From positions 558,001-622,000 of the forward strand of contig CAWHMD010000004.1 of assembly GCA_963830385.1 (NCBI GenBank): DNA of 64,000 bases, read 5' to 3'. The notes under the pieces were generated by a model. That model did not search any database and was not told the origin of the DNA. It was given only the letters and a program-made list of their open reading frames with translations. Shown here piece by piece: positions 9,012 through 16,884 of this stretch. Position 1 is the stretch's first letter. Each line of letters begins with the position of its first letter. A program made the translations under genes and the position numbers. Origin of the DNA: Bog-532 sp963830385. GTDB taxonomy: Bacteria; Actinomycetota; Actinomycetes; Streptosporangiales; Streptosporangiaceae.

Positions 9012-9201
9012 CCATCGTCCGGCCCGTCAGTTCTGTACAGGTGTGACCTGGCCGCCGATCCAAGCCCGGCGGGCCGATCGGCCCCAGGCCTGCCTCCCGC
9101 CGTACCGGCTCGCCTGCGTGCCGACATCCCGCGCAAGGTAGGCCGCATCGGCATCACGCTGAACGGTTCATGCCGGAATCGGCGAAACGCCGGAGATCAC
9201 G

Positions 9202-10032
9202 ATGAACGGAACGACCTACCAGTCAGCCGATGTTGGCGGGCTCTCGATCTTCTACCGTGAGGCAGGTCCGCGCCGGGCGCCCACTTTGCTTCTTCTGCAC
9301 GGATTTCCTTCGTCGTCACGCATGTATGAACGCTTGTTCGCCCGGCTGGCTGACACGGTTCACCTCGTAGCTCCCGACTACCCTGGGTTCGGCCACAGCG
9401 ACGCGCCCAGGCCGACGGCTTTCGACTACACCTTCACCAACCTCGCCCGGACCATCGAACTTTTCACGGACACCATCGGACTTGACCGGTACAGCCTGTT
9501 TCTCCAGGACTACCACGGGCCGGTCGGCCTGCGCCTAGCGGTGGCCCGCCCCGATCGACTGCAGGCTCTCGTGATTCAGAACGCCGCCGCTCACGAAGAC
9601 GGGCTGGGCCCCCTATGGGACACCCGCCGCGACTTCTGGGCCGACCGTGCACGCCACGAGACAGCCCTGCGGGAGAACTTCCTGTCCCTCGCCGCCACCC
9701 GGCAGCGGCACCTGGGCTCAAGCCCGAACCCCACGGCTTACGACCCCGACCTGTGGACCGACGAATTCGCGTTCTTGAACCGGCCCGGCCAGGGCGACAT
9801 CCAGATGGACCTGTTTTATGACTACCGCACCAACGTCGCCAGCTACCCTGCCTGGCAGGAATGGCTTCGCCGCCACCAGCCGCCGCTTCTGGTGCTCGGG
9901 GGCCGCTACGACCCGTCATTCCAAGTCCAGGAAGCCGAAGCATATCGGCGCGATATACCCGATGCCGAGATCCGCATCCTCGACGCCGGCCACTTCGCCC
10001 TCGACGAGCAAGCCGGCCCAATAGCAGACTGA
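9202..10032 (+). CDS. Alpha/beta hydrolase (epoxide hydrolase/haloalkane dehalogenase-like)
   Basis: 276 residues. Oxyanion HGFPSSSRMYERL (HGxP), then DYPGFGHSDAP, nucleophile region LFLQDYHGPVGLRLA with Asp as the predicted nucleophile (family form QDYGGPVG), and the catalytic acid/His region LLVLGGRYDPSF and DAGHFALDE. An Asp nucleophile implies epoxide hydrolase or dehalogenase-type chemistry. The reading frame stops at IAD, but the +1 frame continues LTRRFLTRYVQS, the normal C-terminal helix, so a one-base indel near 10025-10032 clips about a dozen residues. The catalytic triad is before the break, so activity may survive. Confidence 0.82.
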   Translation: MNGTTYQSADVGGLSIFYREAGPRRAPTLLLLHGFPSSSRMYERLFARLADTVHLVAPDYPGFGHSDAPRPTAFDYTFTNLARTIELFTDTIGLDRYSLFLQDYHGPVGLRLAVARPDRLQALVIQNAAAHEDGLGPLWDTRRDFWADRARHETALRENFLSLAATRQRHLGSSPNPTAYDPDLWTDEFAFLNRPGQGDIQMDLFYDYRTNVASYPAWQEWLRRHQPPLLVLGGRYDPSFQVQEAEAYRRDIPDAEIRILDAGHFALDEQAGPIAD

Positions 10033-10252
10033 CCCGGAGGTTCCTGACCCGCTACGTCCAATCCTGATACTCCGCAACTGCCTCAATTTGCTGGGACGCA
10101 GCAGGTAAGGCCAGATCTCTCCCGTAGTCAATCCTTCGTTTCCGGCGCCGGGCCTCAGCTCGCCCGATGAAGATCGGCGGCTACTGCGGATGGATCCGGA
10201 CGAGGCTGGCCGGGCTGGACGCCGGGCAGCCGCCATTCGGGGTGACCCGCCG

Positions 10253-10825
10253 TTACCCGTTCATGTCCCGCCCGGCCGACTCCTCTGCCATGTACTGTGC
10301 GTACCAGTCCGGCCAGCCCGGGTCAGGATGACCGATCTCCTTCTCGTGCCTGCCGTGCGCCGCCGCCGCCCGGCGTAGCGCGTCGGCCAGGGCGGCCACC
10401 GAGCCGTAGGCCGCCAGCACAGAGATCGCCCGGCCCGGCACGCGGGTGGTGACCTCCTGGACCAGCCAGCCGTTGCCGTCCGGGTCGTTGAACGAGACGT
10501 ACGAGCCAAAGCTCTCGTGGCCCGGTGCCGGGCCGGGGACCCGCTTGGCGCCATCCAGGTGAAATACCCCGCTCACTTCCGCGCCGCGCCCGGACAGCTC
10601 GGCCTGGGCCGCGTCGATGTCGTCCACCACCAGGTCCTGGCCCGGCGCGATCCCGGTGCTGAAGAAAACTGAGCACGCCGACCCCGGCGGGGTCACCTGC
10701 ACCGACCGCGTGCCATCCTCGTCGCGGACGTCGAAATCCAGCCGCCACCCCAGCCCCTGATAGAAGTCCCTGGCCCGGTCCATGTCAGAGACGGGTATTC
10801 TCACGACCTCAAGCCTGTAGTCCAC
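10253..10825 (-). CDS. VOC family protein (glyoxalase/bleomycin-resistance fold)
   Basis: About 190 residues from a GTG at 10825 (VDYRLEVVRIPVSDMDRARDFYQGLGWRLDFDV), chosen because homologues begin at this strand and GGAGAGGAG precedes it; the frame is open further upstream to 10948 with low-complexity sequence. One VOC repeat is clear (RSVQVTPPGSACSVFF, DDIDAAQAELSGRGAEVSG, SYVSFNDPDGNGWLVQEV, where the terminal acidic strand often holds the metal ligand). The C-terminal part (VLAAYGSVAALADALRRAAAAHGRHEKEIG..DWYAQYM) is a helical extension common in actinobacterial members. Substrate unknown. Confidence 0.85.
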   Translation of the reverse strand: MDYRLEVVRIPVSDMDRARDFYQGLGWRLDFDVRDEDGTRSVQVTPPGSACSVFFSTGIAPGQDLVVDDIDAAQAELSGRGAEVSGVFHLDGAKRVPGPAPGHESFGSYVSFNDPDGNGWLVQEVTTRVPGRAISVLAAYGSVAALADALRRAAAAHGRHEKEIGHPDPGWPDWYAQYMAEESAGRDMNG

Positions 10826-11009
10826 GGCCTTACTCCTCTCCAGCTGCCACCAGTGGCCTGCGGGCCACCGCGGTTGCCCGCCGCACCCAGTTCCCGGCCG
10901 CGCACCGCCGTTGCGCTCATCACACCCTCCCCGGCACCTGGCGGTCAATCACCGTCCTGCCTGCAGGACGGACAGACATCACCCGGCTCAGGTGGAGCTG
11001 GTCGTGCTC

Positions 11010-11360
11010 TTAGGCTACGATCCGGCAGGGCGAACAGTCATCTACGGGGGTGACCTCACCCAGCGCGGAAGTATCAGCCCTCCACGGGAGGCGTGCCGCC
11101 TCCGTGCACACCGGAACAACCAGCGCAACCGGCAGAGGACCTGGCCCGGCGAGCCGCATAGCTGCTCTGTGGTCAGTGAGTCCGCCTTGGCGGGCCGAGC
11201 AGGCTGATGACCTGATCTGCACAGTGATGACCTGAGAGGTCCGGTCGTTGCGCAGCATCACCCTGGTTCCCGCGAGCTCGGCAACCTCGACCAGGTCTCC
11301 TTCGTACAACAGGTGAGTCCCCGGCACAGTGTCAAAGACCGGTCGGTCACCTCGCCATCT
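11010..11360 (-). pseudogene. N-terminal fragment of a TnsB/Mu-like transposase
   Basis: The peptide GTHLLYEGDLVEVAELAGT followed by RVMLRNDRTSQVITVQI resembles the start of actinobacterial Mu/TnsB-type transposases. It sits directly behind the TnsA-like fragment, as tnsB follows tnsA in Tn7-like elements. The start has shifted: the GTG overlapping the previous stop leads in another frame, and after QI the frame dissolves into unrelated sequence. Assignment rests on short similarity remembered from the family, so moderate confidence. Confidence 0.45.
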
Positions 11361-11670
11361 CCTTCCGCGCCCAGACCGAAGTGCCTGCCGACAGCGGGCT
11401 GGCCAGGTCCGCTACCAGCCGTCCCTCGCACAGCAGGTGCATCACGACGGGCCGGATCACGGCTGGCGAGTGCTCGCTGGACAGTGCCCGTTCGATCGCA
11501 CCAATTGACGGCTGTTGCCTGGCGGTGTCGAACACCAAAGGAATCAAAGGTGCGGCAATGACCGCTCGCCGGCGATACCCAGTCAGGAAAGGTACGTTAT
11601 CCAGCAGCCACGGATCCGCGCCTGACCAGGGCCTCGAACTCCCAGCCCCGCCACCCGTGTCAACGGCCAT
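11347..11670 (-). pseudogene. C-terminal fragment of TnsA-like transposase endonuclease subunit
   Basis: From about residue 30 the frame reads AAPLIPLVFDTARQQPSIGA, AVIRPVVMHLLCEGRLVADL and LSAGTSVWARKEMAR. This pattern (helical region, then HLLxxGRLxADL..PLxAGTxVWAR) matches the C-terminal domain of actinobacterial TnsA-like endonucleases. The catalytic N-terminal domain is absent, so it is a truncated remnant. Confidence 0.5.
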
Positions 11671-11761
11671 GGGGAAATCCGGTTTGGCGGTCTGGTCTTC
11701 TCCGGGCTGGCGGCCACCAGATTTCCAGGCTGGTGGCCGCGGTTCTCCCGGCGGACGGGCG

Positions 11762-12124
11762 TTAGGTAGCCAGCGGGATCACCCCCTTGCCGGCGAGGGC
11801 CTCGGCGAGGCGGTGCGAGTCGCCCTTGGTCAGCACGAGGTGGGCGTGGTGCATCAGCCGGTCGACGGTCGCGGTGGCGAGGGTCTTCGGCATGATGGTG
11901 TCGAACCCAAGCTCTCGTTGGAGGCGATGGCAACATTGGCCTTTTCCTCCCTTTCCGTCAGGACCTGGAACAAGAGCTCGGCGCCGCGGCGGTCGAGTTC
12001 CATGTAGCCGAGCTCGTCAACGCAGAGCAGGTCGACGCGGCCGTAGCGGGCGATGGTCTTGACAAGCTGCTTGTCGTCGGCGGCCTCGACTAGCTCGTTG
12101 ACGAGCTTGGCGGCCAGGGTATAG
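11762..12124 (-). pseudogene. istB: IS21-type helper ATPase istB, 3' part (split by IS110 element)
   Basis: Carries YTLAAKLVNELVEAADDKQ, GRVDLLCVDELGYMELDRRG and FQVLTEREEKANVAIASNES, the Walker B and sensor part of IstB. A frameshift follows near 11890; in the next frame VDRLMHHAHLVLTKGDSHR and LAGKGVIPLAT continue to a TAA at 11762. The 5' part of the same gene is at 13870-14310. Joining the two at the shared CT dinucleotide restores MAGYRVRYTLAAKLVNE in frame, so an intervening element was inserted here. Confidence 0.85.
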
Positions 12125-12144
12125 ATGACATGCATCGGGCCGGG

Positions 12145-12189
12145 CTGAGCTGAGGCCGGTGCTTTCCGTGCGAGACCTCCTCAGCTCAG
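12145..12189 (+). repeat. Stem-loop in the left end of the IS110 element
   Basis: Perfect 11-base arms CTGAGCTGAGG (12145-12155) and CCTCAGCTCAG (12179-12189) enclose a 23-base loop, about 70 bases before the transposase start. It may be part of a structured RNA, a transposase binding site or a transcription-blocking hairpin. Confidence 0.6.
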
Positions 12190-12258
12190 ACGCGTCACGA
12201 TTGACCGTGTAGGCATTCGCGCGGGGTGCTGGCCCCGCTGGAGCTTGAGGAGGTCCCG

Positions 12259-13296
12259 ATGCCCATCGTAGGCGGGCTTGACATCCACCGGAAGCAGCTG
12301 ACGTTCGACTATCTCGACACGGTGACCGGGGAGGTGCAGCGCGGTCAGATCGCTTCGGCTGACCGGGTGCATCTGCGGGCGTGGCTGGCGCGGTTCGCTG
12401 GCCGCGACGACGTGGGGTTCGCGCTGGAGGGGTGCACCGGCTGGCGGTATGTGGCCGAGGAGCTGGCCGGGGCCGGCGTCGCGGCGCATGTCGCCGAGCC
12501 GGCTGATACCGCGTTCGCCCGCGGCCGTAAGCGGCACGCCAAGACGGACAAGACTGACTCGCGGCACCTGCGGGAGCTGCTGGCCGAGGGCCGGCTGCCG
12601 GAGTGCTGGATCCCGCCATCGGTCATCGTGGAGTGCCGGGCGCTGCTGGAGACCTACCACGATCTGCGGGCCGAGCACACCGCCTGGGTGCAGCGTATCC
12701 ACGCGGTGTTTTTCCACCAGGGCGCCCCGGCGCTGGGCGATGGCGCGCTGCGCACTGGCGGCGACCTGCAGGCGGTGCGCGCATCGGCCGCAGCGCACCT
12801 GTCCCCGGCCGGGCAGCTGCAGGTCGCCGCCGCGCTGGAAATGACCGGTGCGCTGGAGGCCCGCCTGGACGGGCTGCGGCACGAGCTGCTGGACGCTGCC
12901 CGGCACCTGACCGGGGCGAAGGTGCTGGCCAGCCGGCTGTACGGCGTCGGCCCGGTCACCGCGCTGGCGATGACCTGCTGGCTGGCCGGGGCGGGCCGGT
13001 TCTCCTCCTCGCGCAAGGCGGTCCGGTTCGCCGGGCTGGACATTACCGTCTACTCCTCCGATTCCAGGCGCTCACCGGGGCGCCTGTCCCGGCAGGGACC
13101 GGCGGTGCTGCGCTGGGCGGTGTTTGAGGCCGGCAAGACCCACGCCCGCGCATCGGCTCCCGACCATGCCTACTACGCGGCCGTCAAGGACCGAAAGGAC
13201 GGCAAGCGCGCCGCCCTGTCCGAGGCCCGCAAGATCCTCCGCCAGGCGGTGCATATCCTGGCCGAGCTTGGCGACGACGCGCTCACCGCCGCCTGA
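12259..13296 (+). CDS. IS110-family transposase (DEDD recombinase)
   Basis: 345 residues from the ATG at 12259, preceded by GAGGAGG; an upstream in-frame ATG at 12226 is less likely. N-terminal RuvC-like DEDD domain: GLDIHRKQLTFDY (Asp), FALEGCTGW (Glu), DKTDSRHLRELL (two Asp). C-terminal Transposase_20 domain: LYGVGPVTALAMTCWLAG and RFAGLDITVYSSDSRR, with the catalytic-serine region LSRQGPAVLRWAVFEAG. All key motifs are present, so the enzyme looks intact. Members insert by guide-RNA-directed recombination at a dinucleotide core; flanking evidence for that is given under the element. Confidence 0.92.
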   Translation: MPIVGGLDIHRKQLTFDYLDTVTGEVQRGQIASADRVHLRAWLARFAGRDDVGFALEGCTGWRYVAEELAGAGVAAHVAEPADTAFARGRKRHAKTDKTDSRHLRELLAEGRLPECWIPPSVIVECRALLETYHDLRAEHTAWVQRIHAVFFHQGAPALGDGALRTGGDLQAVRASAAAHLSPAGQLQVAAALEMTGALEARLDGLRHELLDAARHLTGAKVLASRLYGVGPVTALAMTCWLAGAGRFSSSRKAVRFAGLDITVYSSDSRRSPGRLSRQGPAVLRWAVFEAGKTHARASAPDHAYYAAVKDRKDGKRAALSEARKILRQAVHILAELGDDALTAA

Positions 13297-13404
13297 GCCC
13301 GGACATCCCTTCTCCCGTGGTGGCTCATCCTGGCGCGGCCGGCCAGGCCGGCGAGCCGCAGCCGAACTCACCCGATGGGGCATAACCGCGGCCAGCTCCC
13401 GCCA

Positions 13405-13472
13405 GTCCGCTGTCAGCCGCTCCCGGTCCTGCCGCGCAGGGCCAGACGGACGGCCTGTATAGACTGAGCGGC
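13405..13472 (+). ncRNA. Candidate guide (bridge/seek) RNA segment in IS110 right end
   Basis: Reading the target on the minus strand as GGGTCCG-CT-ATACCC, the right non-coding end contains GTCCGCT (13405-13411, identical to the left target half plus core) followed by GTATAG (13457-13462, complementary to core plus right half). This is the order expected of a target-binding loop. A 7-bp stem GCCGCTC/GAGCGGC (13416-13422 with 13466-13472) lies between and around. The matches are short and could be chance; RNA ends and structure are not defined. Confidence 0.3.
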
Positions 13473-13696
13473 CGCATCCTCCCGCGGGCGGGAGGACAGC
13501 CCAATCGATCATCATGTCCCGGGCGCGGCACAGCGCCCGCGGGCCTAGGTAAGCCTGGCTGTCCCCTCGCTGCCCCCGTCCCGCCAGGAGCAGCTCACCC
13601 CGTCCCAGACGAGAAAGGCCCAAACCAGCCCGAATCCTCCGGCCACCGCGGTTCGCTCCCTTGCCCCCGGCCAGCCAATCATCCGCTCCCGGCCGG

Positions 13697-13731
13697 CCGC
13701 GTCAAGGGCGCCTGCGGCGCCCTTGACGCGG
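13697..13731. repeat. Perfect 16-bp hairpin with 3-base loop, followed by a second hairpin
   Basis: Bases 13697-13712 pair completely with 13716-13731 around the loop TGC (core GGGCGCC-TGC-GGCGCCC within CGTCAA/TTGACG). Immediately after, GGGCGC-TCC-GCGCCC forms a 6-bp hairpin. It sits in the right non-coding end of the IS110 element and could be part of its RNA, a terminator-like structure (no T-run is visible) or an earlier palindromic insertion. Confidence 0.7.
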
Positions 13732-13869
13732 GCGCTCCGCGCCCCCTGACCCAGCCGGCCGCTCGCAGGAACCAGCAGCGATCAAGGCAAGGGAGCACAG
13801 ACAAGCACGCCCCAAAACGGTAGACGACCCCATCGCCGAACCACTTGCGGTCACGTGGCAATGCAGGTA

Positions 13870-14310
13870 AGCGGACCCGGTAGCCGGCCATGGCGGCCTC
13901 GGTGCCCAGCGCGACCGGCATAATGAGACTTGTCAGTGCCAGAATCGCCGATCAGGCACAACGGCAGGCCCTTCTTGACCCAGTCGCAGGTGGCGAGGGT
14001 GTGGATAACGGCGGGGTCGACGCTTGGGTTGGCGTCGAAGTCGAAGGTGCGCAGGGACTTTTCCCGGGGGGAATCCGGCGGCCGTGATCCGCCGTTCGGA
14101 GCGACGCCGGGCGCGGTCGTCGCACTCGGCCGTCAGCAGCTCGGCGAGGGCCTGGCGGGCGATGTGGCGCTGCGCGAACTCGCTGATCATCAAGGCCGGG
14201 CCCATCGCGTCGACGGTGAATTGCTGGATTCAGGTCTCGGCGGTCACCGCGCGCAGTGATCGGCCGAGCCGGTCGGTCCTGGCCGGTGCCAAGGTGTCGG
14301 CCAGCACCTC
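13870..14310 (-). pseudogene. istB: IS21-type istB, 5' part
   Basis: Frame pieces VLADTLAPARTDRLG, a TGA in place of Trp after VTAET, then IQQFTVDAMGPALMISEF, LAELLTAECDDRARRRSERR, FDFDANPSVDPAVIHTLATC, WVKKGLPLCLIGDSGT and ALGTEAAMAGYRVR match the IstB helper ATPase in order. The Walker A Gly-Lys reads Asp-Lys (GDSGTDKSH) and a one-base insertion follows, with another shift near AAGFP. The gene was therefore inactive irrespective of the IS110 insertion that separates it from its 3' part at 12124. Confidence 0.85.
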
Positions 14311-14477
14311 CAACGACCTGTTCGACCTCGACACCACAGTCGGCGTTCAGTGTGTTGTGCGCTGCATTACGGTACGGGATGGCACGTCGCCGTGGCGTCG
14401 TGCGCGTCGGGTGCCGCAGCCGGTCCGGAGCCCCGACGGGCGCGCCCGTCGCGGCGACCGGGCGCTTTGTCTAAATT

Positions 14478-16039
14478 ACTTCGCCCTGAAAAAGTCGTTG
14501 TAGCGGCTATGGGCATGGTCTTGATGCGGGGCGGCTGCGGGGCGGTGGCGGGTCAGCTGGCCAGGGTCGCGATCTTGGCCAGGTTGTGGGCGAATACCCC
14601 GTGCCCGCACCAGGTCGCCGCTCCCTTCCTGCCGTCCAGGCGGGTGCGGTCCCAGCCGTAACCGCGTTTGAGGTAGCTGATCCGGCCTTCGCAGCCGGTT
14701 CGCCACGTGACCAGCTTGCGGAAGCCGCGGCCGTGCTCGACGGCCTTGCGGGCCGGGGAGGTGGTGGCCTGGCGGGGAATCGCCACGGTGCGCACGCCCG
14801 CGGCATGCAGATCCCGTTCGACGGCGGCCTGGCCGTAGCCGCGGTCGGCGGTGACCCCGCGGGGCACCCGGCCGGCCCGGCGGCGGACGCGTTCGATGGC
14901 GGGGGCCAGCTGCGGGCCGTCCGGCGCCGCGCCGTACTCCACCGAGTAGTCCACGACGATGCCGTCATCGTTGTCCAGCACCTGGGCCTTGTATCCGAAC
15001 TCGACCGGGCGGCCGGTGCGGCCCTTGCGGATCGGCCGCGCATCCGGGTCGTGCAGGCTGACCAGCCGGGTCGCGCCGCTGGGCATCTGCCCGGCCAGCC
15101 GGGACCGGGCCTGGACCGTCACCGTGGCGGTCCGGCCGATGGTGACCGACAGCTCGCCCAGCGCCCGCCGCAGCCGTCCGCGCATCCGGCCGCTGAGGGC
15201 CTTCGGGACCGCGCGGCGGCCGTTGCGCAGCACCGCGGCGGCCTGCGCCGCAACAGCTTCGGCCAGGTCAGCCAGGTCCCCGGTCGCCCGGCCGATCGCC
15301 TGGCTGGCCTGGTCCCGGCCCAGCTGGGCCCGGGCACGCATGGTGGCGGCCATCTCCCGTGCCCGCCGGGTCGCGGCCCGCCGCCGGTCGGTCATCACCC
15401 TCGCGGGAGCCCCGCCCGCCGCCTGCACCCGCCGCGCCGCCCGCACCAGCTTGCCCACCGCCTTGGCCAGCAGCCCCGCATCAGCCGGATAAACCACGTT
15501 CGCGGCGATCACCGTGGTATCGGCTCGCACCCGCGCCGTGCGCAGCAGCTTGGCCCCGGCCGCCCTGGCCAGCAGCGCCTCGTTCAGCCCGGCCACCGCC
15601 TCGTCCCCGCACCGGGTGGTCAGCTTCATCAACGTCGCCGGATGCGGGACCTGCCCGTCCAGGCCGATCCGGCAGAACCGCCGCCAGGAGATCGAGTCGC
15701 TGACTTCCGCGCACAAACTCTCATAGCCCAGCCGGTACCGGAACTTCAAGAACATCAGCCGCAGGTAACACTCAATGGGGGTGGACGGCCGGCCGAGCAC
15801 CGGATGGAAATACGCCGCGAACGGGGCGAAGAACGCCGGGTCATCCAGCAGCGCACCCACCCGCGCCAGCTGCTCCGGAAGCCGCAGCAGCTCAGGTGGC
15901 AACAGCGACTCCCACGCCGGCACAGGACCGCTTATAGTGCGAAACACGATGGCCTCGATCACTTCTAGCCCAAGAGATCGAGGCCATCGTCTCTCTCAGA
16001 CTGCCGGCCGTCACGCCCGACGTTTTTCAGGGCGAAGTA
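14478..16039 (-). mobile_element. ISNCY/IS1182-type insertion sequence with 17-bp perfect terminal repeats
   Basis: The left end TACTTCGCCCTGAAAAA (14478-14494) recurs in inverted orientation at 16023-16039, bounding a 1.56-kb element with a single minus-strand transposase. The flanks read AAT on the left and AAT on the right, a possible 3-bp target duplication, but AT-rich bases make this uncertain. It separates the istB wreckage from the conjugative element. Confidence 0.85.
14553..15962 (-). CDS. DDE transposase, ISNCY/IS1182-like
   Basis: 469 residues. N-terminal DUF772-like domain (PSTPIECYLRLMFLKFRYRLGYESL, then SDSISWRRFCRI), a first Asp at VRADTTVIAANVVYPAD, a long Ala/Arg-rich helical insertion (about 170-290), second Asp at VTADRGYGQAAVE and the Glu at CEGRISYLKRGYGWDRTRL. 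Length and motifs are complete, so the gene appears functional. It fills the element bounded by the 17-bp inverted repeats. A long antisense frame over the same bases is a GC-driven shadow. Confidence 0.9.
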   Translation of the reverse strand: MIEAIVFRTISGPVPAWESLLPPELLRLPEQLARVGALLDDPAFFAPFAAYFHPVLGRPSTPIECYLRLMFLKFRYRLGYESLCAEVSDSISWRRFCRIGLDGQVPHPATLMKLTTRCGDEAVAGLNEALLARAAGAKLLRTARVRADTTVIAANVVYPADAGLLAKAVGKLVRAARRVQAAGGAPARVMTDRRRAATRRAREMAATMRARAQLGRDQASQAIGRATGDLADLAEAVAAQAAAVLRNGRRAVPKALSGRMRGRLRRALGELSVTIGRTATVTVQARSRLAGQMPSGATRLVSLHDPDARPIRKGRTGRPVEFGYKAQVLDNDDGIVVDYSVEYGAAPDGPQLAPAIERVRRRAGRVPRGVTADRGYGQAAVERDLHAAGVRTVAIPRQATTSPARKAVEHGRGFRKLVTWRTGCEGRISYLKRGYGWDRTRLDGRKGAATWCGHGVFAHNLAKIATLAS

Positions 16040-16041
16040 AA

Positions 16042-16884
16042 TTATTCGAGCTCCATCTCCCTGTCGGGCAAATGATCAGGGGAATGCAACGCTCTCTGGA
16101 TGTCAGGCGGACTGGGCGTTGCGTAGCGCTCGACGGCGGTGCGGTACGCCTGCTCGACGGCTCGCAGCCGGCTGGCTACTCGCGTCTCGCGGGCGGCGAT
16201 GGCCTGCCGGTTGCGTCGGCCGTAGGAGCCTTCGGGCAGGCGCTCGCCGGCCCGCTCGACCTCGCGGACGTGGGCCTCCCGCTCACCGGCATGGGTGGCG
16301 ATGGCGAACACAGCGCTGTTGGCGGTGGTGGCGTCGAGGACGAGGATGACCGTCTGGCTTTCGGGGTCCTTGCGGGCCAGGGCGAGGATCCGGGGACCGT
16401 CGCTCTCGGGCCAGGCCTGCTCGGGGTGGACGCGGCCCTGCCGGGCCCGGTCGTGGAACTGAGTGAGCATCACGTCGGCGCGGTCGATCTGGTCGCAGGC
16501 GGCGGCGAAGTTCTCTCCGATCGGGCCGAGCTCGGTGCCCCGGCGGAGGCTGTATTTCAGTAGCCTGGCGGCTTGCGGCTGGTCGGGGTAGTTGCCGGAG
16601 CGGGCATGCTTGCGCAGTTCGGCCTTCAGGTGCGGATGGATCGCGCCGGTGTCGACGAAGTGGACCAGGCCGTGGGCGAAGTCCGGTGCCTGGGGACGGG
16701 CGGCCAGCCAGATCGCTAGCCGCCGGGCGGTGAGGTGGTCGACGATGCCGCCACGACGGTCGGCTTCGGCGACGCTGTCGGCGATGAGATGCTCGTATAG
16801 CGGCAGGTCGGGAAGCGGCCCGTCCCCAGGCAACCGATAGCCGGGTCCTGCTCTCGACCCTGCGCCGTTATCAGTCTTCCGCAT
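16042..16884 (-). CDS. Conserved-looking protein of the conjugative element, last gene of the operon
   Basis: 280 residues from the ATG at 16884, which lies inside the end of the integrase gene (14-base overlap). Acidic and Ala/Arg-rich, with a long charged helix near the C-terminus (RRNRQAIAARETRVASRLRAVEQAYRTAVERY). No signal peptide, membrane segment or recognised domain. Its stop codon lies 3 bases outside the adjoining insertion sequence, so the natural C-terminus may have been changed by that insertion. Position next to the integrase suggests a recombination accessory role, but nothing in the sequence proves it. Confidence 0.65.
   Translation of the reverse strand: MRKTDNGAGSRAGPGYRLPGDGPLPDLPLYEHLIADSVAEADRRGGIVDHLTARRLAIWLAARPQAPDFAHGLVHFVDTGAIHPHLKAELRKHARSGNYPDQPQAARLLKYSLRRGTELGPIGENFAAACDQIDRADVMLTQFHDRARQGRVHPEQAWPESDGPRILALARKDPESQTVILVLDATTANSAVFAIATHAGEREAHVREVERAGERLPEGSYGRRNRQAIAARETRVASRLRAVEQAYRTAVERYATPSPPDIQRALHSPDHLPDREMELE

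Larger units (their letters stand above)
12125..13871 (+). mobile_element. IS110-family insertion element (IS1111-like layout) inside istB
   Basis: The interval between the two halves of istB is about 1.75 kb. Both junctions share the dinucleotide AG on + (CT on minus), at 12123-12124 and 13870-13871, and removing one copy plus the interval restores an in-frame istB codon series (R-V-R-Y-T). A CT core is typical of IS110 recombination. Near-terminal matches ACATGCAT (12128) and, on the other strand, ACCTGCAT near 13868 resemble the short subterminal repeats of the IS1111 subgroup. The element holds one transposase gene, a short left flank with a stem-loop and an unusually long (575-base) right non-coding end. 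There are no terminal inverted repeats. Confidence 0.72.

Noticed and set aside
14586..15968. 460-codon plus-strand frame
   Set aside because: Antisense of the ISNCY transposase, composed of Arg/Pro/Gly/His-rich sequence without any domain.
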